Source: Pseudanabaena frigida
Lineage (GTDB): Bacteria; Cyanobacteriota; Cyanobacteriia; Pseudanabaenales; Pseudanabaenaceae
NCBI GenBank assembly: GCA_003242085.1
Contig: QBML01000031.1
Span: 1 to 62,629 of the forward strand
Reading direction: 5' to 3'
DNA length: 62,629 nt
In this document: positions 18,982-28,958 of the stretch, piece after piece
How the letters are laid out: each line of letters opens with the position of its first letter
How positions within the stretch are numbered: position 1 is the stretch's first letter
The notes under the pieces: generated by a model
Database searches by the model: none
What the model was told of the DNA's origin: nothing
The model's input: the letters and a program-made list of their open reading frames with translations, nothing else
Program-made: the position numbers and the translations under genes

Positions 18982-20376
18982 CTAAAGGTTCAGGGTTTTG
19001 GTTGTATCCTGCTGAAAATTCAGGGTTTTAGTTGTGTCTTGGCGATCGATTGGCTGATTAACCAAATTCACAAACCTTCTTTGTGAAAAAACTCGATAAT
19101 TTTCTAAATCTACATCAGGGAAATCAGTTTCAACATTTTTCATTTTAATTAGGCTATAGTTTGTATCCTCGTCAAAAATAGCTAGAGTGACATTTAGAAC
19201 ATCAAGAAAATTAATAAAAGAACGACATTCTACTTCATCATAGTTACTATAGAATTGGATTAATTCAGCAACATAACTTTCCAAGTACAAGCGACTATTA
19301 GGAAAGACAAGCACAACTTTTAGTAATAAAATTACTGGACTAAGAAAGTTATTTAACTCCAAAGATAATTGAAGAAATTCAGAGGGTTTACGACGTTCGC
19401 TTAATAAAAGATATTGCAAAACACGATTGCAAGCTACATGTAGCAAGCTAAGTGTCATTTTTTGGTCGTCTTGGTATGATTGAAAATGTTTTAATTTTTC
19501 TACTACTGTCAAGCGCATGATTTCAGTAGTTTCTAAATCATCTTGTGAGATACCTAAATATGCGAGTAGGTTTTCTTTAAACTCTAAGAAAGTCATATTA
19601 CGAATTTCATTACAGAATTTCTTGGCAACATTCCTAAAGTTCTCATTTCCCTCTTTATTTAAGACTTTTTTGATCAAAACCAGTACCCCGTCCCCTAAGG
19701 TTGTAGGATTTTTGCGCTGAGTGGGAACATCTGACTTTGAGCCAATCCTAGCCGTATACATTGCCAAATCAAACTTAAATTGTTTTTTCAGCTTTCGTGA
19801 TAATGTTTCCGCGTATTGTCTTTGTTCTGGCGGTTTATTTAAATCGGTATATTCTGAAGTCAATAAATAGGAGGAAAACCGTTCGCTCCAATTATGATAA
19901 TTTTTGCGTACCCCTGTTCTGCCAGAAAGCGCTCGCAAAGTCCTATATTCTTCGCTTTGAGCAAAGCTTTGCAGCCATTGTCTTAGCTTTTTTAATTTGT
20001 GGATCCGAGTTGGAATCCCAATAGAATTTGACAAAAAAAGATCGACCAACTGTTGGCAAGCATCGATATTGCCATTGATCGCCCAGTTATTATTAAGAAT
20101 ATAGCAACAGCGTAAGAGGGTGTACTTAAACGCATCCTCCTTGTTATGAAATATAATTTCACCTAAGGCGTAATAAGCCTTAATATTATCAACTTCTTCA
20201 TATCTAATAAACAATCTGTCAAATTGGTTTAATATTGCTTCAGATTGATAATTTTTAATTATTCCTAAAAAGAAGTTATAGATATATTGCTGCGCTTTAT
20301 CAATACTACCAGCAGTTATATCTGTAATTTGTTCAGCAAATTGTTCTGAACGGCGATGATTATAAAACTGTGCCAT
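18982..20376 (-). CDS. Orphan protein of unknown function, 464 aa
   Basis: Not a family I recognise. It is predicted mostly alpha-helical and soluble, rich in Leu, Asn, Tyr and Phe, without membrane segments or clear catalytic motifs. The C-terminus ends in a tandem 10-residue repeat, QDTTKTLNFQ then QDTTKTLNL, encoded by a diverged direct DNA repeat. AT-rich codon use and lack of a full HIP1 octamer set it apart from neighbours and suggest recent acquisition. Copies of the F1 repeat in the same orientation lie just downstream (18866-18972) and upstream (20678-20793). Confidence 0.7.
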   Translation of the reverse strand: MAQFYNHRRSEQFAEQITDITAGSIDKAQQYIYNFFLGIIKNYQSEAILNQFDRLFIRYEEVDNIKAYYALGEIIFHNKEDAFKYTLLRCCYILNNNWAINGNIDACQQLVDLFLSNSIGIPTRIHKLKKLRQWLQSFAQSEEYRTLRALSGRTGVRKNYHNWSERFSSYLLTSEYTDLNKPPEQRQYAETLSRKLKKQFKFDLAMYTARIGSKSDVPTQRKNPTTLGDGVLVLIKKVLNKEGNENFRNVAKKFCNEIRNMTFLEFKENLLAYLGISQDDLETTEIMRLTVVEKLKHFQSYQDDQKMTLSLLHVACNRVLQYLLLSERRKPSEFLQLSLELNNFLSPVILLLKVVLVFPNSRLYLESYVAELIQFYSNYDEVECRSFINFLDVLNVTLAIFDEDTNYSLIKMKNVETDFPDVDLENYRVFSQRRFVNLVNQPIDRQDTTKTLNFQQDTTKTLNL

Positions 20377-20677
20377 GTTAATTAATATTCCTAAGCAACA
20401 GTGAAGAATTTCAAAATATAAGATTTGATTACATTATACTAATCGACAAAAAAGTTGACTCAAAAATTGACTCAAAAATTCATCTTATTTTTTTATAGAA
20501 ATTTATCTGACAATCCTCAGTAAAGGCTCAAACTAAATTTTGTTAAAAAACTTAGAATAAGAGATCGTCAAGATTTTTAATGAAATATCTGTTTCTAGAG
20601 ATAATTTGAACAAATCAACTCTACTGTCAGGTGTACCGTATGGCTATCGCCATAATGCTTAAGACAAATAAAACTTA

Positions 20678-20793
20678 TATAGTAATACAAGAGATAGCTA
20701 GGACAAATCAAAACCCAAATAAATAAAAACAGAGCAAAGTTCCGTCTTTATTTATTTGGGTTTTATGCTCTAGGCAAAACTTACATTGCTATA
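20678..20793. repeat. F1 palindromic element, decayed core
   Basis: Ends TATAGTAATACAAG and TTACATTGCTATA. The left arm is nearly identical to the 18.9-kb copy (AGATAGCTAGGACAAATC then AACCCAAATAAATA), but the central GC stem has decayed to AGAGCAAAGTTCC. It fills the middle of the 20377-20959 gap. The upstream part of the gap has a short direct repeat (TTGACTCAAAAA twice, about 20455-20478) and nothing else I can assign. Confidence 0.85.
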
Positions 20794-20959
20794 AATCTGA
20801 TGAGATCGGCACTACATCTTATTTCACGATGAAAGCGATCCCCGATTAAGGCAGACTAATTAAGGTCTGATATTTTAGTGGCTGTTTTTGGCAAATTAGC
20901 TGCCCAAACGCTGTATAACTAGTGCTAGAGCTAACCTAAAATCTAAATTAAGAATTAAG

Positions 20960-21583
20960 ATGCCAGCTTTTAAGATTTTTGATAACGATATTGATTTTGA
21001 AACCCTTCAAGAGTATCTCAGTTGCGAAGCGATCGCGATCGATACTGAAACTATGGGATTGATTCCTAGGCGCGATCGCCTGTGCTTGATCCAAATTAGC
21101 AACGATGACGAAAATGTAAGTTTAGTAAGAATTGCTCAGGGGATTAAAGAAGCCCCAAACTTGAAATATTTGTTTGAAGCCCCCGATGTAACTAAAGTTT
21201 TTCACTTTGCGAGATTTGATGTAGCAATGTTGGAAGCGCATCTTAGCATTGCTACCCATCCAATTTTTTGCACTAAAATTGCTAGCAAACTAGCTAGGAC
21301 ATATACCGACAAACACGGCCTAAAAGAGCTAGTCCGCGAACTTGAAAAGGTTGAGCTTGATAAAACATCGCAGTCTTCTGACTGGGGGAATATCCAGCTT
21401 CTATCGGAAGAACAACTAAAATATGCCGCTAATGACGTGCGCTATCTACTAACTGTCTATCGCAAGTTGATTGATATGTTGATTCGTGAAAATCGTTATG
21501 AATTAGCAAAAGCTTGTTTTGCCCACATTCCTACACTTGTATATCTAGATTTACTCGGATATTCAGACGTTTTTGCACATTAA
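20960..21583 (+). CDS. Ribonuclease D-like 3'-5' exonuclease
   Basis: 207-aa DEDDy exonuclease domain. Exo I is AIDTETMGL (Asp, Glu), Exo II is VFHFARFDVAML (Asp) and Exo III is YAANDVRYLLTVYRKL (Tyr, Asp). The length covers only the catalytic domain; the HRDC domain of full RNase D is absent, as is common in cyanobacterial homologues. It probably trims structured RNA 3' ends. It is a single gene with no obvious operon partner. Confidence 0.92.
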   Translation: MPAFKIFDNDIDFETLQEYLSCEAIAIDTETMGLIPRRDRLCLIQISNDDENVSLVRIAQGIKEAPNLKYLFEAPDVTKVFHFARFDVAMLEAHLSIATHPIFCTKIASKLARTYTDKHGLKELVRELEKVELDKTSQSSDWGNIQLLSEEQLKYAANDVRYLLTVYRKLIDMLIRENRYELAKACFAHIPTLVYLDLLGYSDVFAH

Positions 21584-21730
21584 TCAAGGTTTATAGGAGT
21601 CGATTTATACCCTTATATAGGACTTGATTGTACTTTTTGCGACTACGCCGAAGGCAAAAAAACGCAAAGAATAGTGCTGAAAAACAAGATGAATAGACTA
21701 TCTTGACCGCTAACTACTATCTTCTGAGTC

Positions 21731-23062
21731 ATGCAAAACCAAACCATAAAGGGATTTCGAGCCAGTTTTCTAGATGTAATCGCCGATCCTTTTTATGAAA
21801 CTGAAGCTGATTGTGTTCGATACTTTCCTGACGGTTTGCTAGTAGTAGAGCATGGCAAGGTAAAGGATCTAGGGGATTATGAAACGTTATATCCTCAATA
21901 TGCCGATATTCCAATTACTTACTATCGCGATCGCCTGATTGTCTCAGGATTTATCGATACGCATATTCATTTTCCACAGATGGAGATGATCGCCTCCTAT
22001 GGCGAACAATTATTAGAATGGCTCAGTACTTATACATTTCCAACAGAAAGAAAATTTGCCGATCGCAACTATGCCCTTGAAATTTCTTCGCTCTTTCTCA
22101 ATGAGTTACTGCGAAATGGAACGACGACCGCTTTAGTATTTACGTCAGTATTTCTCCAATCCACGGATGCTTTTTTTGAGGAAGCGCAACGTCGCAATTT
22201 ACGAATGATTGCGGGCAAGGTAATGATGGATCGCCATGCGCCAGATTTTTTGGTGGATACTGCGGCATCTTCTTATCTAGAAACTAAGCAGTTAATTGAG
22301 AAATGGCACAAGCGCGATCGCCTACTTTATGCGGTGACACCACGCTTTGCAATTACTTCCACATCAGAGCAATTGACCAATGCAGGTAAACTTTTAGCCG
22401 AATTTCCCGATGTATATTTGCATACGCATCTCTCAGAAAATGTGAAAGAAGTGGAAACTGTTGCTGAGTTCTTCCCTGAAAGTGAAGGTTATCTTGATGT
22501 ATACGATCGCGCAGGTTTAGTTGGCTCAAAGTCAGTCTTTGCTCATGGAGTACAGCTCACCGATCGCGAATTTGCAAGATTATCGGAAGCAAAATCAGCG
22601 ATCGCCTTTTGTCCGACTTCCAATCTATTTTTAGGAAGTGGGCTATTCAAACTAGAAAAAGCTAAATCATCAGAAACTCCTGTAAAGGTGGGATTGGGAA
22701 CTGATGTGGGAGCGGGCACGAGCTTCTCGATCTTACGTACTGCGAGCGCTGCCTATCAAGTCGCGCAATTGCGATCGCAAAAACTTTCTGCTTTTAAAGC
22801 TTTATTTCTGGCAACATTAGGCGGTGCAATCGCACTATCACTTGACGATAAATTGGGTAATTTTGAGATTGGGAAAGAAGCAGACTTCATAGTGCTGAAT
22901 CTACGCTCAACGCCAATTATGGCTTTAAGAAATAAATCTTCAGATCAAGCGATCGCGACTACACTTGCTGAAATTTCCGATCAACTATTCGCGACCATAA
23001 TTATGGGTGATGATCGGGCGATCGAGACAACCTATATCATGGGCGAGAAAGCAGAATTTTAA
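21731..23062 (+). CDS. guaD: Guanine deaminase
   Basis: 443-aa amidohydrolase that deaminates guanine to xanthine and ammonia. The zinc-binding HIHFPQME, HTHLSEN, FAHGVQL and GTDVGAGTSFS blocks are all in place, and FCPTSNLFLGSG is typical of guanine deaminases. Length is normal. It would salvage purine nitrogen. A terminator hairpin follows the stop. Confidence 0.96.
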   Translation: MQNQTIKGFRASFLDVIADPFYETEADCVRYFPDGLLVVEHGKVKDLGDYETLYPQYADIPITYYRDRLIVSGFIDTHIHFPQMEMIASYGEQLLEWLSTYTFPTERKFADRNYALEISSLFLNELLRNGTTTALVFTSVFLQSTDAFFEEAQRRNLRMIAGKVMMDRHAPDFLVDTAASSYLETKQLIEKWHKRDRLLYAVTPRFAITSTSEQLTNAGKLLAEFPDVYLHTHLSENVKEVETVAEFFPESEGYLDVYDRAGLVGSKSVFAHGVQLTDREFARLSEAKSAIAFCPTSNLFLGSGLFKLEKAKSSETPVKVGLGTDVGAGTSFSILRTASAAYQVAQLRSQKLSAFKALFLATLGGAIALSLDDKLGNFEIGKEADFIVLNLRSTPIMALRNKSSDQAIATTLAEISDQLFATIIMGDDRAIETTYIMGEKAEF

Positions 23063-23084
23063 ATATAGAGCTAGCTATTATCCA

Positions 23085-23135
23085 AATCCAAAATATGAGA
23101 GACGGTGCGAAGTACCGTCTCTCATATTTTGGATT
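23085..23135 (+). terminator. guaD downstream hairpin
   Basis: AATCCAAAATATGAGAGACGGT and its exact complement form a 22-bp stem around a 7-nt loop, 22 bp after the guaD stop. It resembles an F1 core with replaced sequence and probably ends guaD transcription. Confidence 0.65.
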
Positions 23136-23170
23136 TTATATCCTACAGATCTTTGCGCTCAATCCCAAAC

Positions 23171-23248
23171 CAAGAAAGATTTTGAAAGCTTTGCTTCGCA
23201 AAGCTTTCAAAATCTTTCTTGTGGTTCGTTTGATCGGCAATTGCTGTA
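23171..23248. repeat. F2 palindromic element
   Basis: A 23-bp perfect stem with loop CTTCG is followed by the conserved tail TGGTTCGTTTGATCGGCAA then TTGCTGTAA. The same tail follows other stems at 57166-57245 and, inverted, at 36129-36205. It lies between guaD (+) and asnS (-). Confidence 0.75.
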
Positions 23249-23270
23249 ATAAGGATTGCACTAACCATAT

Positions 23271-24671
23271 TTAAAATTCTGCACTTTGAGGGAATCGGGG
23301 GAATGGAATCACATCACGAATATTTCCCATGCCTGTGATGAATTGAACTAAGCGCTCAAAACCAAGACCAAAGCCAGCATGAGGCACGGTTCCATAGCGC
23401 CGTAAATCGAGATACCACCAATAGTCTTCAGGATTTAGACCGACACTGCGAATTCTGGCTTCCAATACATCAAGGCGTTCTTCACGTTGCGAACCACCGA
23501 TTATTTCACCAACCCCAGGCGCAAGAATATCCATTGCCCGCACTGTTTGCCGATCGCTTGCAGTATCTTCATTCACCCGCATATAAAATGCTTTGATCCC
23601 CAAAGGATAATCCATTACAATTACAGGCTTTTGGAAATGTTCCTCAGCTAAAAATCTTTCATGTTCTGATTGTAAATCCAAACCCCATTCCACTGGAAAT
23701 TCAAAGGTTTTGCTACATTTCTCGAGAATGGCGATCGCCTCAGTATAAGTAACGCGCTCAAATTTCTCATCGACAATTTTGCGGGCATTTGTCATCACTT
23801 GAGCGTTTACCCGTTCTTGGAAAAACTCCATATCTTCGGGACAGGTTTCCAAAACGTAATTGAAAATGTATTTGAGAAAATCTTCAGCAAGATCGGCATC
23901 CCCTTCGAGATCGCAGAAAGCCATTTCTGGCTCGATCATCCAAAACTCAGCAAGATGACGCGAAGTGTTCGAATTTTCAGCACGAAAAGTTGGACCAAAA
24001 GTATAGACATTAGAAAATGCCATCGCCATAATTTCTGCTTCTAACTGACCACTTACAGTCAAAAAAGCAGGCTTCCCAAAAAAATCTTGCGAAAAGTCTA
24101 CAGGTTTACCTGCTGCTGCCACTTTATTTAGATCGAAAGTGGTTACGCCAAACATCTCACCTGCGCCTTCACAATCGCTAGCAGTGACAATCGGTGTATG
24201 TATCCACAAAAAGCCACGTTCTTGAAAGAACTTATGTATTGCAAAAGCACAAGCATTTCGCACGCGAAATACTGCCCCAAACATGTTAGTGCGCGGGCGC
24301 AAGTGGGCGATCGTGCGAAGAAATTCGATCGAGTGGCGCTTTTTTTGTAAGGGATAAGTTTCAGCATCGGCAGTCCCAAAAACAGCGATCGCCGTCGCTT
24401 GCATTTCTACTCTTTGACCTTTCCCCATTGATTCGACTAACATTCCAGACACTTCGATCGATGTGCCTGTAGTAATTTGCTTGATCAGGATTTCATAGCT
24501 ATCAATCGTCTGAGGCAAAACAATCTGTAAGCCTTGTAGCGATGACCCATCATTTAGCTCTAAGAAGGCTATTCCCTTACCTTCTCGTTTAGTCCGCACC
24601 CAACCACGAACAGTGAAAGAGTCACTAGTCTGACCACTACGTAATAGGTCAATAATTCTTGCAGATGCCAT
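23271..24671 (-). CDS. asnS: Asparaginyl-tRNA synthetase
   Basis: 466-aa class II aminoacyl-tRNA synthetase charging tRNA-Asn. An N-terminal OB-fold anticodon-binding domain (about 17-100, [19 protein letters not shown]) leads to the class II core with motif 2 [15 protein letters not shown], the Asn-type [17 protein letters not shown] and motif 3 [12 protein letters not shown]. Length is typical of bacterial AsnRS. The 297-bp upstream gap to the next gene has no clear feature beyond A/T-rich promoter-like sequence. Confidence 0.98.
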   Translation of the reverse strand: MASARIIDLLRSGQTSDSFTVRGWVRTKREGKGIAFLELNDGSSLQGLQIVLPQTIDSYEILIKQITTGTSIEVSGMLVESMGKGQRVEMQATAIAVFGTADAETYPLQKKRHSIEFLRTIAHLRPRTNMFGAVFRVRNACAFAIHKFFQERGFLWIHTPIVTASDCEGAGEMFGVTTFDLNKVAAAGKPVDFSQDFFGKPAFLTVSGQLEAEIMAMAFSNVYTFGPTFRAENSNTSRHLAEFWMIEPEMAFCDLEGDADLAEDFLKYIFNYVLETCPEDMEFFQERVNAQVMTNARKIVDEKFERVTYTEAIAILEKCSKTFEFPVEWGLDLQSEHERFLAEEHFQKPVIVMDYPLGIKAFYMRVNEDTASDRQTVRAMDILAPGVGEIIGGSQREERLDVLEARIRSVGLNPEDYWWYLDLRRYGTVPHAGFGLGFERLVQFITGMGNIRDVIPFPRFPQSAEF

Positions 24672-24968
24672 ACGCTAAAATAGTTGCTTGAAATAACTGT
24701 GCACATACCACAGAGAAATGAAATCGCGATCTCATAGCTCAGGCAAGTATCCTAACATTTCAGCGTTTGGCATTGTTGTAAACCCTGAATCTTCTCCTTA
24801 AGAAGGATATCCCCAATATTTAAACCTATCAAAATTCAATCATTAATAATTTAATGTCTGAAAAATTGAGAAACACAAATATAAAGCCACAAAACTGAAA
24901 GAAACCTTAAAGCTAGAATTTAGATAAATCCCAAGAAATTAAACCCCAAAATTTAGCTCGAAAATCGA

Positions 24969-25178
24969 TTAATTCTGATATGCCATTTCACGAATCAGTG
25001 GTATGCGATCGCTGATGTAGTGACTGAGGTCATTCTGCTGATGATAGTCCAAGGCAGAACGCTCTTTAACTTGATCGACCAACCAGCTCATTAGTCCATC
25101 ATCATCAAGATTTAGGAGCAGATTAGGATGTGCTTGGTTAACCGAATCCCAGAAAAGGCGTATGATAGCAGGTGACAT
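24969..25178 (-). CDS. Small protein of unknown function, 69 aa
   Basis: A 69-aa acidic soluble protein (RLFWDSVNQAHPNLLLNLDD; LVDQVKERSALDYHQQ). It looks like a small helical cyanobacterial protein, but I cannot name the family. The ATG and frame are clean. It is transcribed away from the structured 25179-25602 gap. Confidence 0.6.
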   Translation of the reverse strand: MSPAIIRLFWDSVNQAHPNLLLNLDDDGLMSWLVDQVKERSALDYHQQNDLSHYISDRIPLIREMAYQN

Positions 25179-25377
25179 GTATGTTTACCTTAACCTTAAT
25201 ATTTTCCTAACAATTTATACATTAGTACATCTCTACATCAGTACTGTTAAAAATCACACAAAATGAAATAAATTCCACCTCCCCTAAGATTGATTGATAA
25301 ATATCTATACAAAAAGTGTCATTAATTCATTTACATTGCAGCACTTTGCACTTTCTCAAAACCCAATAAATTCCCTA

Positions 25378-25450
25378 AAAGTGTTACTAAATAACACTTT
25401 CAAAATTTTCGATCCTACATAAAGCCTAAACGGGCTGTAGTTTCGAAAAT
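25378..25450 (+). other. Structured intergenic segment upstream of pgl
   Basis: The 25179-25602 gap holds two neighbouring hairpins: AAAGTGTTA-CTAAA-TAACACTTT (25378-25400), and a larger one (25405-25450) pairing ATTTTCGA with TCGAAAAT, CTAC with GTAG and AGCC with GGCT around loop TAAACG. A third small palindrome GAGACGTGACGTCTC follows. No riboswitch class is recognised; a small RNA or structured leader is possible. Confidence 0.4.
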
Positions 25451-25602
25451 GTTAAGCGCTTCAATTCGAGACGTGACGTCTCAGTTTCTCGTAAAAATCA
25501 GTTTCTAAATGATGCTAATGCTTATGTTAACTTGTTGGTACATTTTTACATGTGCCCTAGGTAACCGCTAAGCATGATGTAAATTTTAGAGAGGATATAT
25601 TT

Positions 25603-26319
25603 ATGGCTAGACAGGTAGAAATTTGGAACGATCGCGCTGAGATTGCCTCAAGAGCACTGTTGTTGTGTCAACTTGCCTATGATGAAGCGATCGCCAAAAG
25701 CGAAAGATTTACGCTTGTTGCGGCTGGAGGTAGCACACCTCGCATTTTATACGAACTATTGGCAAAGAAAGATTGGGACTGGTCGAAGGTGCATGTATTT
25801 TGGGGAGATGAGCGTTACGTACCTGTCACCGACCCTCTAAGTAATGAAGGAATGACTCGTAAAGCATGGCTCGATCTCGTTGCCATACCTGTAGAAAATA
25901 TTCATGCAGTTCCGACAGATGCAGACGAGCCTGCGATCGCGGCGGCGAGATACGAGCAGCATATTCAAGAATTTTTTGGAATTAGTGAGGGAGAATTTCC
26001 TCAATTTGATTTGGTTTTGCTAGGGATGGGCGATGATGGTCATACTGCGTCATTATTTCCACATACAAAGGCTCTTAAAGTAAGCGATCACCTTGTGACC
26101 GTTGGCGAAAAAGATGGACAGCCTCGGATCACAATGACTGTTCCTTTAATTAATCAGGCAAAAGAAATTATTTTTATGATTGAAGGTGCTGCCAAAGCAA
26201 AAGCTCTGAAGGCAGTCTTAGCTCCTAATGGCGATGTCAATCAATATCCTTCGCGATTGATTACTGGAAATACTATTTGGCTATGCGATCGCACAGCGAT
26301 GAATCAAAAGCAAGCCTAA
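25603..26319 (+). CDS. pgl: 6-phosphogluconolactonase
   Basis: 238-aa lactonase of the oxidative pentose phosphate pathway, hydrolysing 6-phosphogluconolactone to 6-phosphogluconate. Family blocks AAGGSTPRILYELL, VFWGDERYVP, LLGMGDDGHTASLFPH and RITMTVPLIN are intact. GAGAGGA, about 10 nt before the ATG, is a good ribosome-binding site. A DUF3493 gene follows 52 bp downstream on the same strand. Confidence 0.97.
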   Translation: MARQVEIWNDRAEIASRALLLCQLAYDEAIAKSERFTLVAAGGSTPRILYELLAKKDWDWSKVHVFWGDERYVPVTDPLSNEGMTRKAWLDLVAIPVENIHAVPTDADEPAIAAARYEQHIQEFFGISEGEFPQFDLVLLGMGDDGHTASLFPHTKALKVSDHLVTVGEKDGQPRITMTVPLINQAKEIIFMIEGAAKAKALKAVLAPNGDVNQYPSRLITGNTIWLCDRTAMNQKQA

Positions 26320-26371
26320 CTAACTGTAGGCATCGAAATATGCTGCCTATAGTTAATTTACAAAAATACTT

Positions 26372-26617
26372 ATGTCTAAATTAAATTCCGAGCAATATGA
26401 ACGCCTTAGGCGCGAAGCTAAATCTCCTTATCGGGGTTTACGCATATTTATCTATATTGCTTTGGCAGGTTCGGGCTTTATTGGAGCAGTTGTTTTTTTT
26501 ACAAGACTAATTGCGGGTAACGGTGAAATTGGAACAAATCTTGGAAATTTCGCCCTACAAATTGGTGGCTTAGCTTTTATGTTGTGGCTATATCGCATCG
26601 ATCGTAATAAGCAATAA
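26372..26617 (+). CDS. DUF3493 family small membrane protein
   Basis: 81-aa protein with an N-terminal basic segment (RLRREAKSPYRGLRIFIY) and two membrane helices (about 26-47 and 56-74). This matches DUF3493, a cyanobacterial and plastid family that includes plant LPA3, implicated in photosystem II assembly. Whether the bacterial protein has that role is not shown here. It follows pgl. Confidence 0.8.
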   Translation: MSKLNSEQYERLRREAKSPYRGLRIFIYIALAGSGFIGAVVFFTRLIAGNGEIGTNLGNFALQIGGLAFMLWLYRIDRNKQ

Positions 26618-26978
26618 ATAAATCATCACTCAGTAGTCTTACTAGGCTTATATAGCAGTCCTAAATCATTCGTAAGATTCAGAGCTTACGCTTCTTAGTC
26701 CTTTAGCTGAGTATAGCAAAGCCTATTTCATATCATTTAGGATTGATACAGTAAAAGCTATAAAAACACTTGATTTTGTTTGAAATTGTTATAATGTCAA
26801 AATATTTTTAAGTTTGACTTGAAAATATCCTAAGTAAGAGCACTATAACTACATATTTATTGCAACTCAGGAAGTTTTAATACCCAAAAAATTGCAATTA
26901 GGTTCATGTAATAATTTCGATAGCGGCTTTCACTTTTAATTACACTTAAATTTCATATTGGGTTTGGGACGGCTTGAT

Positions 26979-28028
26979 ATGCAAAGTTGCAAAAATGCTA
27001 TAGAGGAAATGGTAATTAAAGAAATTGACTTACAAATTTCTCACTTACCTCAATATCGTCGAGATCAGATTAATTTAAGCGAAATTGCAGCTTATGCTCT
27101 AAATCGCCTTCCACCGATGTATGCGACATCAAAATCTGGATGGACTAGACAACGGCAAAAAGCGGCAACTGAAATGCGATCGCAAATAGAATCCGCAGTA
27201 CGTAGAGCCTTAACCAGCGTCAAGCCTGACGCTCTGCGAGATTCTAAACCATTACCATCACAAGAAGTCGCTAGCCACGCGCGATCGCTTTCCGACCTTC
27301 AACAGGTTCTGGGTGCAGAAAATATTTCTTGGAGAGATGTTCCGACAGCTTTAGAGAATGCTTTGATAACTATCAAGCTTAAGAGTGCTGTTAGTAATAC
27401 TTATATGGTTACTGGCAAACGTGAGGCGATACTCTCAAACGATGAAACTGCATTTAGCAAAAAACCACCTGAGATCTCTTGGAAAGGCAGACAAGTTCAA
27501 CCTTCATCCAAGTTATCCAGTGACGAGCAGAAGGCTAAAGACTTCAATACCTATATGGTGGATGCCAAGTATGAATTTAGCAATGTTTTAGAAAAATTAG
27601 TCTTGTCTCTCACTTACCATCAAATCCAAAAACTGCATCCAGCGATCGCCGAAACGGTCGATCTAGGGGAAGCCACTGCCTATGTTTTAAATCGTCTGCC
27701 AACTATGTATGCCACTTCCGAAAAAGGTTACAAAGAACTAAGACTGAGAGCACGTGAAGTTTATGGGAAGGAAATAGTTGCTCTACTAAAGGAGGCGATT
27801 TCAGTTTGTGTAGAAGCTCCTAACTTAGAAAAAGTCCCATTACCTCTGGCTCGTTTTGAAGCAGAAATAGAAGAAGCGATCGAGCAAGTTGGTTGGATTT
27901 TGCAACGTGACGATATTAATTGGCGCAATGCTCCATTTATTATTGAAGAATGTCTAAATAAAGCGATCAACAACGAAATCGAATGGCGTAAACGTAGTGA
28001 TTATAACTATCAAGTAAGTTCAAACTAA
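26979..28028 (+). CDS. Protein with two ComFB domains
   Basis: 349 aa from ATG 26979 (the frame also opens at a TTG at 26958). The first domain (about 1-80) contains INLSEIAAYALNRLPPMYAT and the second (about 205-290) VDLGEATAYVLNRLPTMYAT. Both are ComFB (late competence) signatures, so the gene is an internal duplication with a linker and a C-terminal region. ComFB proteins from cyanobacteria have been linked to cyclic dinucleotide binding and to cell size or motility, so this is a candidate receptor for the c-di-GMP enzymes in the window. The 340-bp upstream gap shows only a TCCTAAATCAT / ATTTAGGAT inverted pair. Confidence 0.85.
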   Translation: MQSCKNAIEEMVIKEIDLQISHLPQYRRDQINLSEIAAYALNRLPPMYATSKSGWTRQRQKAATEMRSQIESAVRRALTSVKPDALRDSKPLPSQEVASHARSLSDLQQVLGAENISWRDVPTALENALITIKLKSAVSNTYMVTGKREAILSNDETAFSKKPPEISWKGRQVQPSSKLSSDEQKAKDFNTYMVDAKYEFSNVLEKLVLSLTYHQIQKLHPAIAETVDLGEATAYVLNRLPTMYATSEKGYKELRLRAREVYGKEIVALLKEAISVCVEAPNLEKVPLPLARFEAEIEEAIEQVGWILQRDDINWRNAPFIIEECLNKAINNEIEWRKRSDYNYQVSSN

Positions 28029-28121
28029 TCCTAGGATTAGGCAATCAAAAAATTCTTTCTTTTGACTAAGTAGCTCAGCAGTTTCGCCCGCGTAGCGAAC
28101 GACGACACAAGCTTCTGGGTC

Positions 28122-28958
28122 TTATTTCATGATTTGCTGGATTGATTGAGGAGAGTTAATTAAGCTGGAGTCATTAACGTTATACTTGCCAATACATTTG
28201 AGCTTGGGACTACGTTCAACTATCTCATCTAGCATTGATAGACGCTCTCGCAAAGCAATCTTGTCATTTGGATTAGCATCAATCCACTTGGTGTAAGCAT
28301 CAAGAGCATCGTACCAGTAACGGTTATTTGCAAATATTCTCGCTCTCGCCAAATCTGTAGAAGCACCTTCGATCTCAGACATCACTGCGGGGTTACTCTC
28401 CCGACGCACAATTGCTCGGGCATCAATTTGATCGATGGGGGTATCTCCATCTTTACTAACAGAACTTGCATATCGAATATTCCAAGTGTAAGTTTTATCT
28501 ACTTCCAGATTCGGAGAATTAGGAGGAAGCGTAAACCTATATAGTCCAGAATTATCTTTGCGGTAACCTTTAGATCTAAAACTAAAAATTGATTTTGCAT
28601 TACGTCCAAAACCACTCCTCAAAATAAAACTTATCCCAAAAAATTCTTTATTTTCTGTCTCGGGGCTGGAAGCTTTAGCGTCGAGTGATTTATGCTCGAT
28701 ATACCAATAAAAAGTTGGGCGAGATGACAGTGTCCTAGCGCCATCGTCAGGAGCCAGAAGATCTACAGCAACCAGTTTAGTCTTAGGACATCTAGTCGCT
28801 CCTTCTACGACATTATTTGGAATAACGCCTAAGCCATAAAAACTGCTGCTTTTAGAATGCACAGCAACAGGCAGACACCAGCCGATCGCGCTGAAAGCCA
28901 CTAGCATAAAAATTAATTTAGGATAGCGAAATAGCGATCGCCATGCATCAATTTTCAT
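28122..28958 (-). CDS. Secreted DUF928-like protein
   Basis: 278 aa with an N-terminal signal or anchor helix (about 15-33, FMLVAFSAIGWCLPVAVHS). The body has LLAPDDGARTLSSRPTFYWY and a later TYTWNIRYA, resembling the cyanobacterial DUF928 family of exported beta-sandwich-like proteins. It then has a short helical TPR-like tail (DAYTKWIDANPNDKIALRERL). Its start overlaps the preceding lipoprotein gene by 4 bp, so the two are translationally coupled. Confidence 0.65.
   Translation of the reverse strand: MKIDAWRSLFRYPKLIFMLVAFSAIGWCLPVAVHSKSSSFYGLGVIPNNVVEGATRCPKTKLVAVDLLAPDDGARTLSSRPTFYWYIEHKSLDAKASSPETENKEFFGISFILRSGFGRNAKSIFSFRSKGYRKDNSGLYRFTLPPNSPNLEVDKTYTWNIRYASSVSKDGDTPIDQIDARAIVRRESNPAVMSEIEGASTDLARARIFANNRYWYDALDAYTKWIDANPNDKIALRERLSMLDEIVERSPKLKCIGKYNVNDSSLINSPQSIQQIMK

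Noticed and set aside
26618-26957. A MITE in the gap before the ComFB gene
   Set aside because: TCCTAAATCAT and ATTTAGGAT form only a short, widely spaced inverted pair; ends and copies could not be established.
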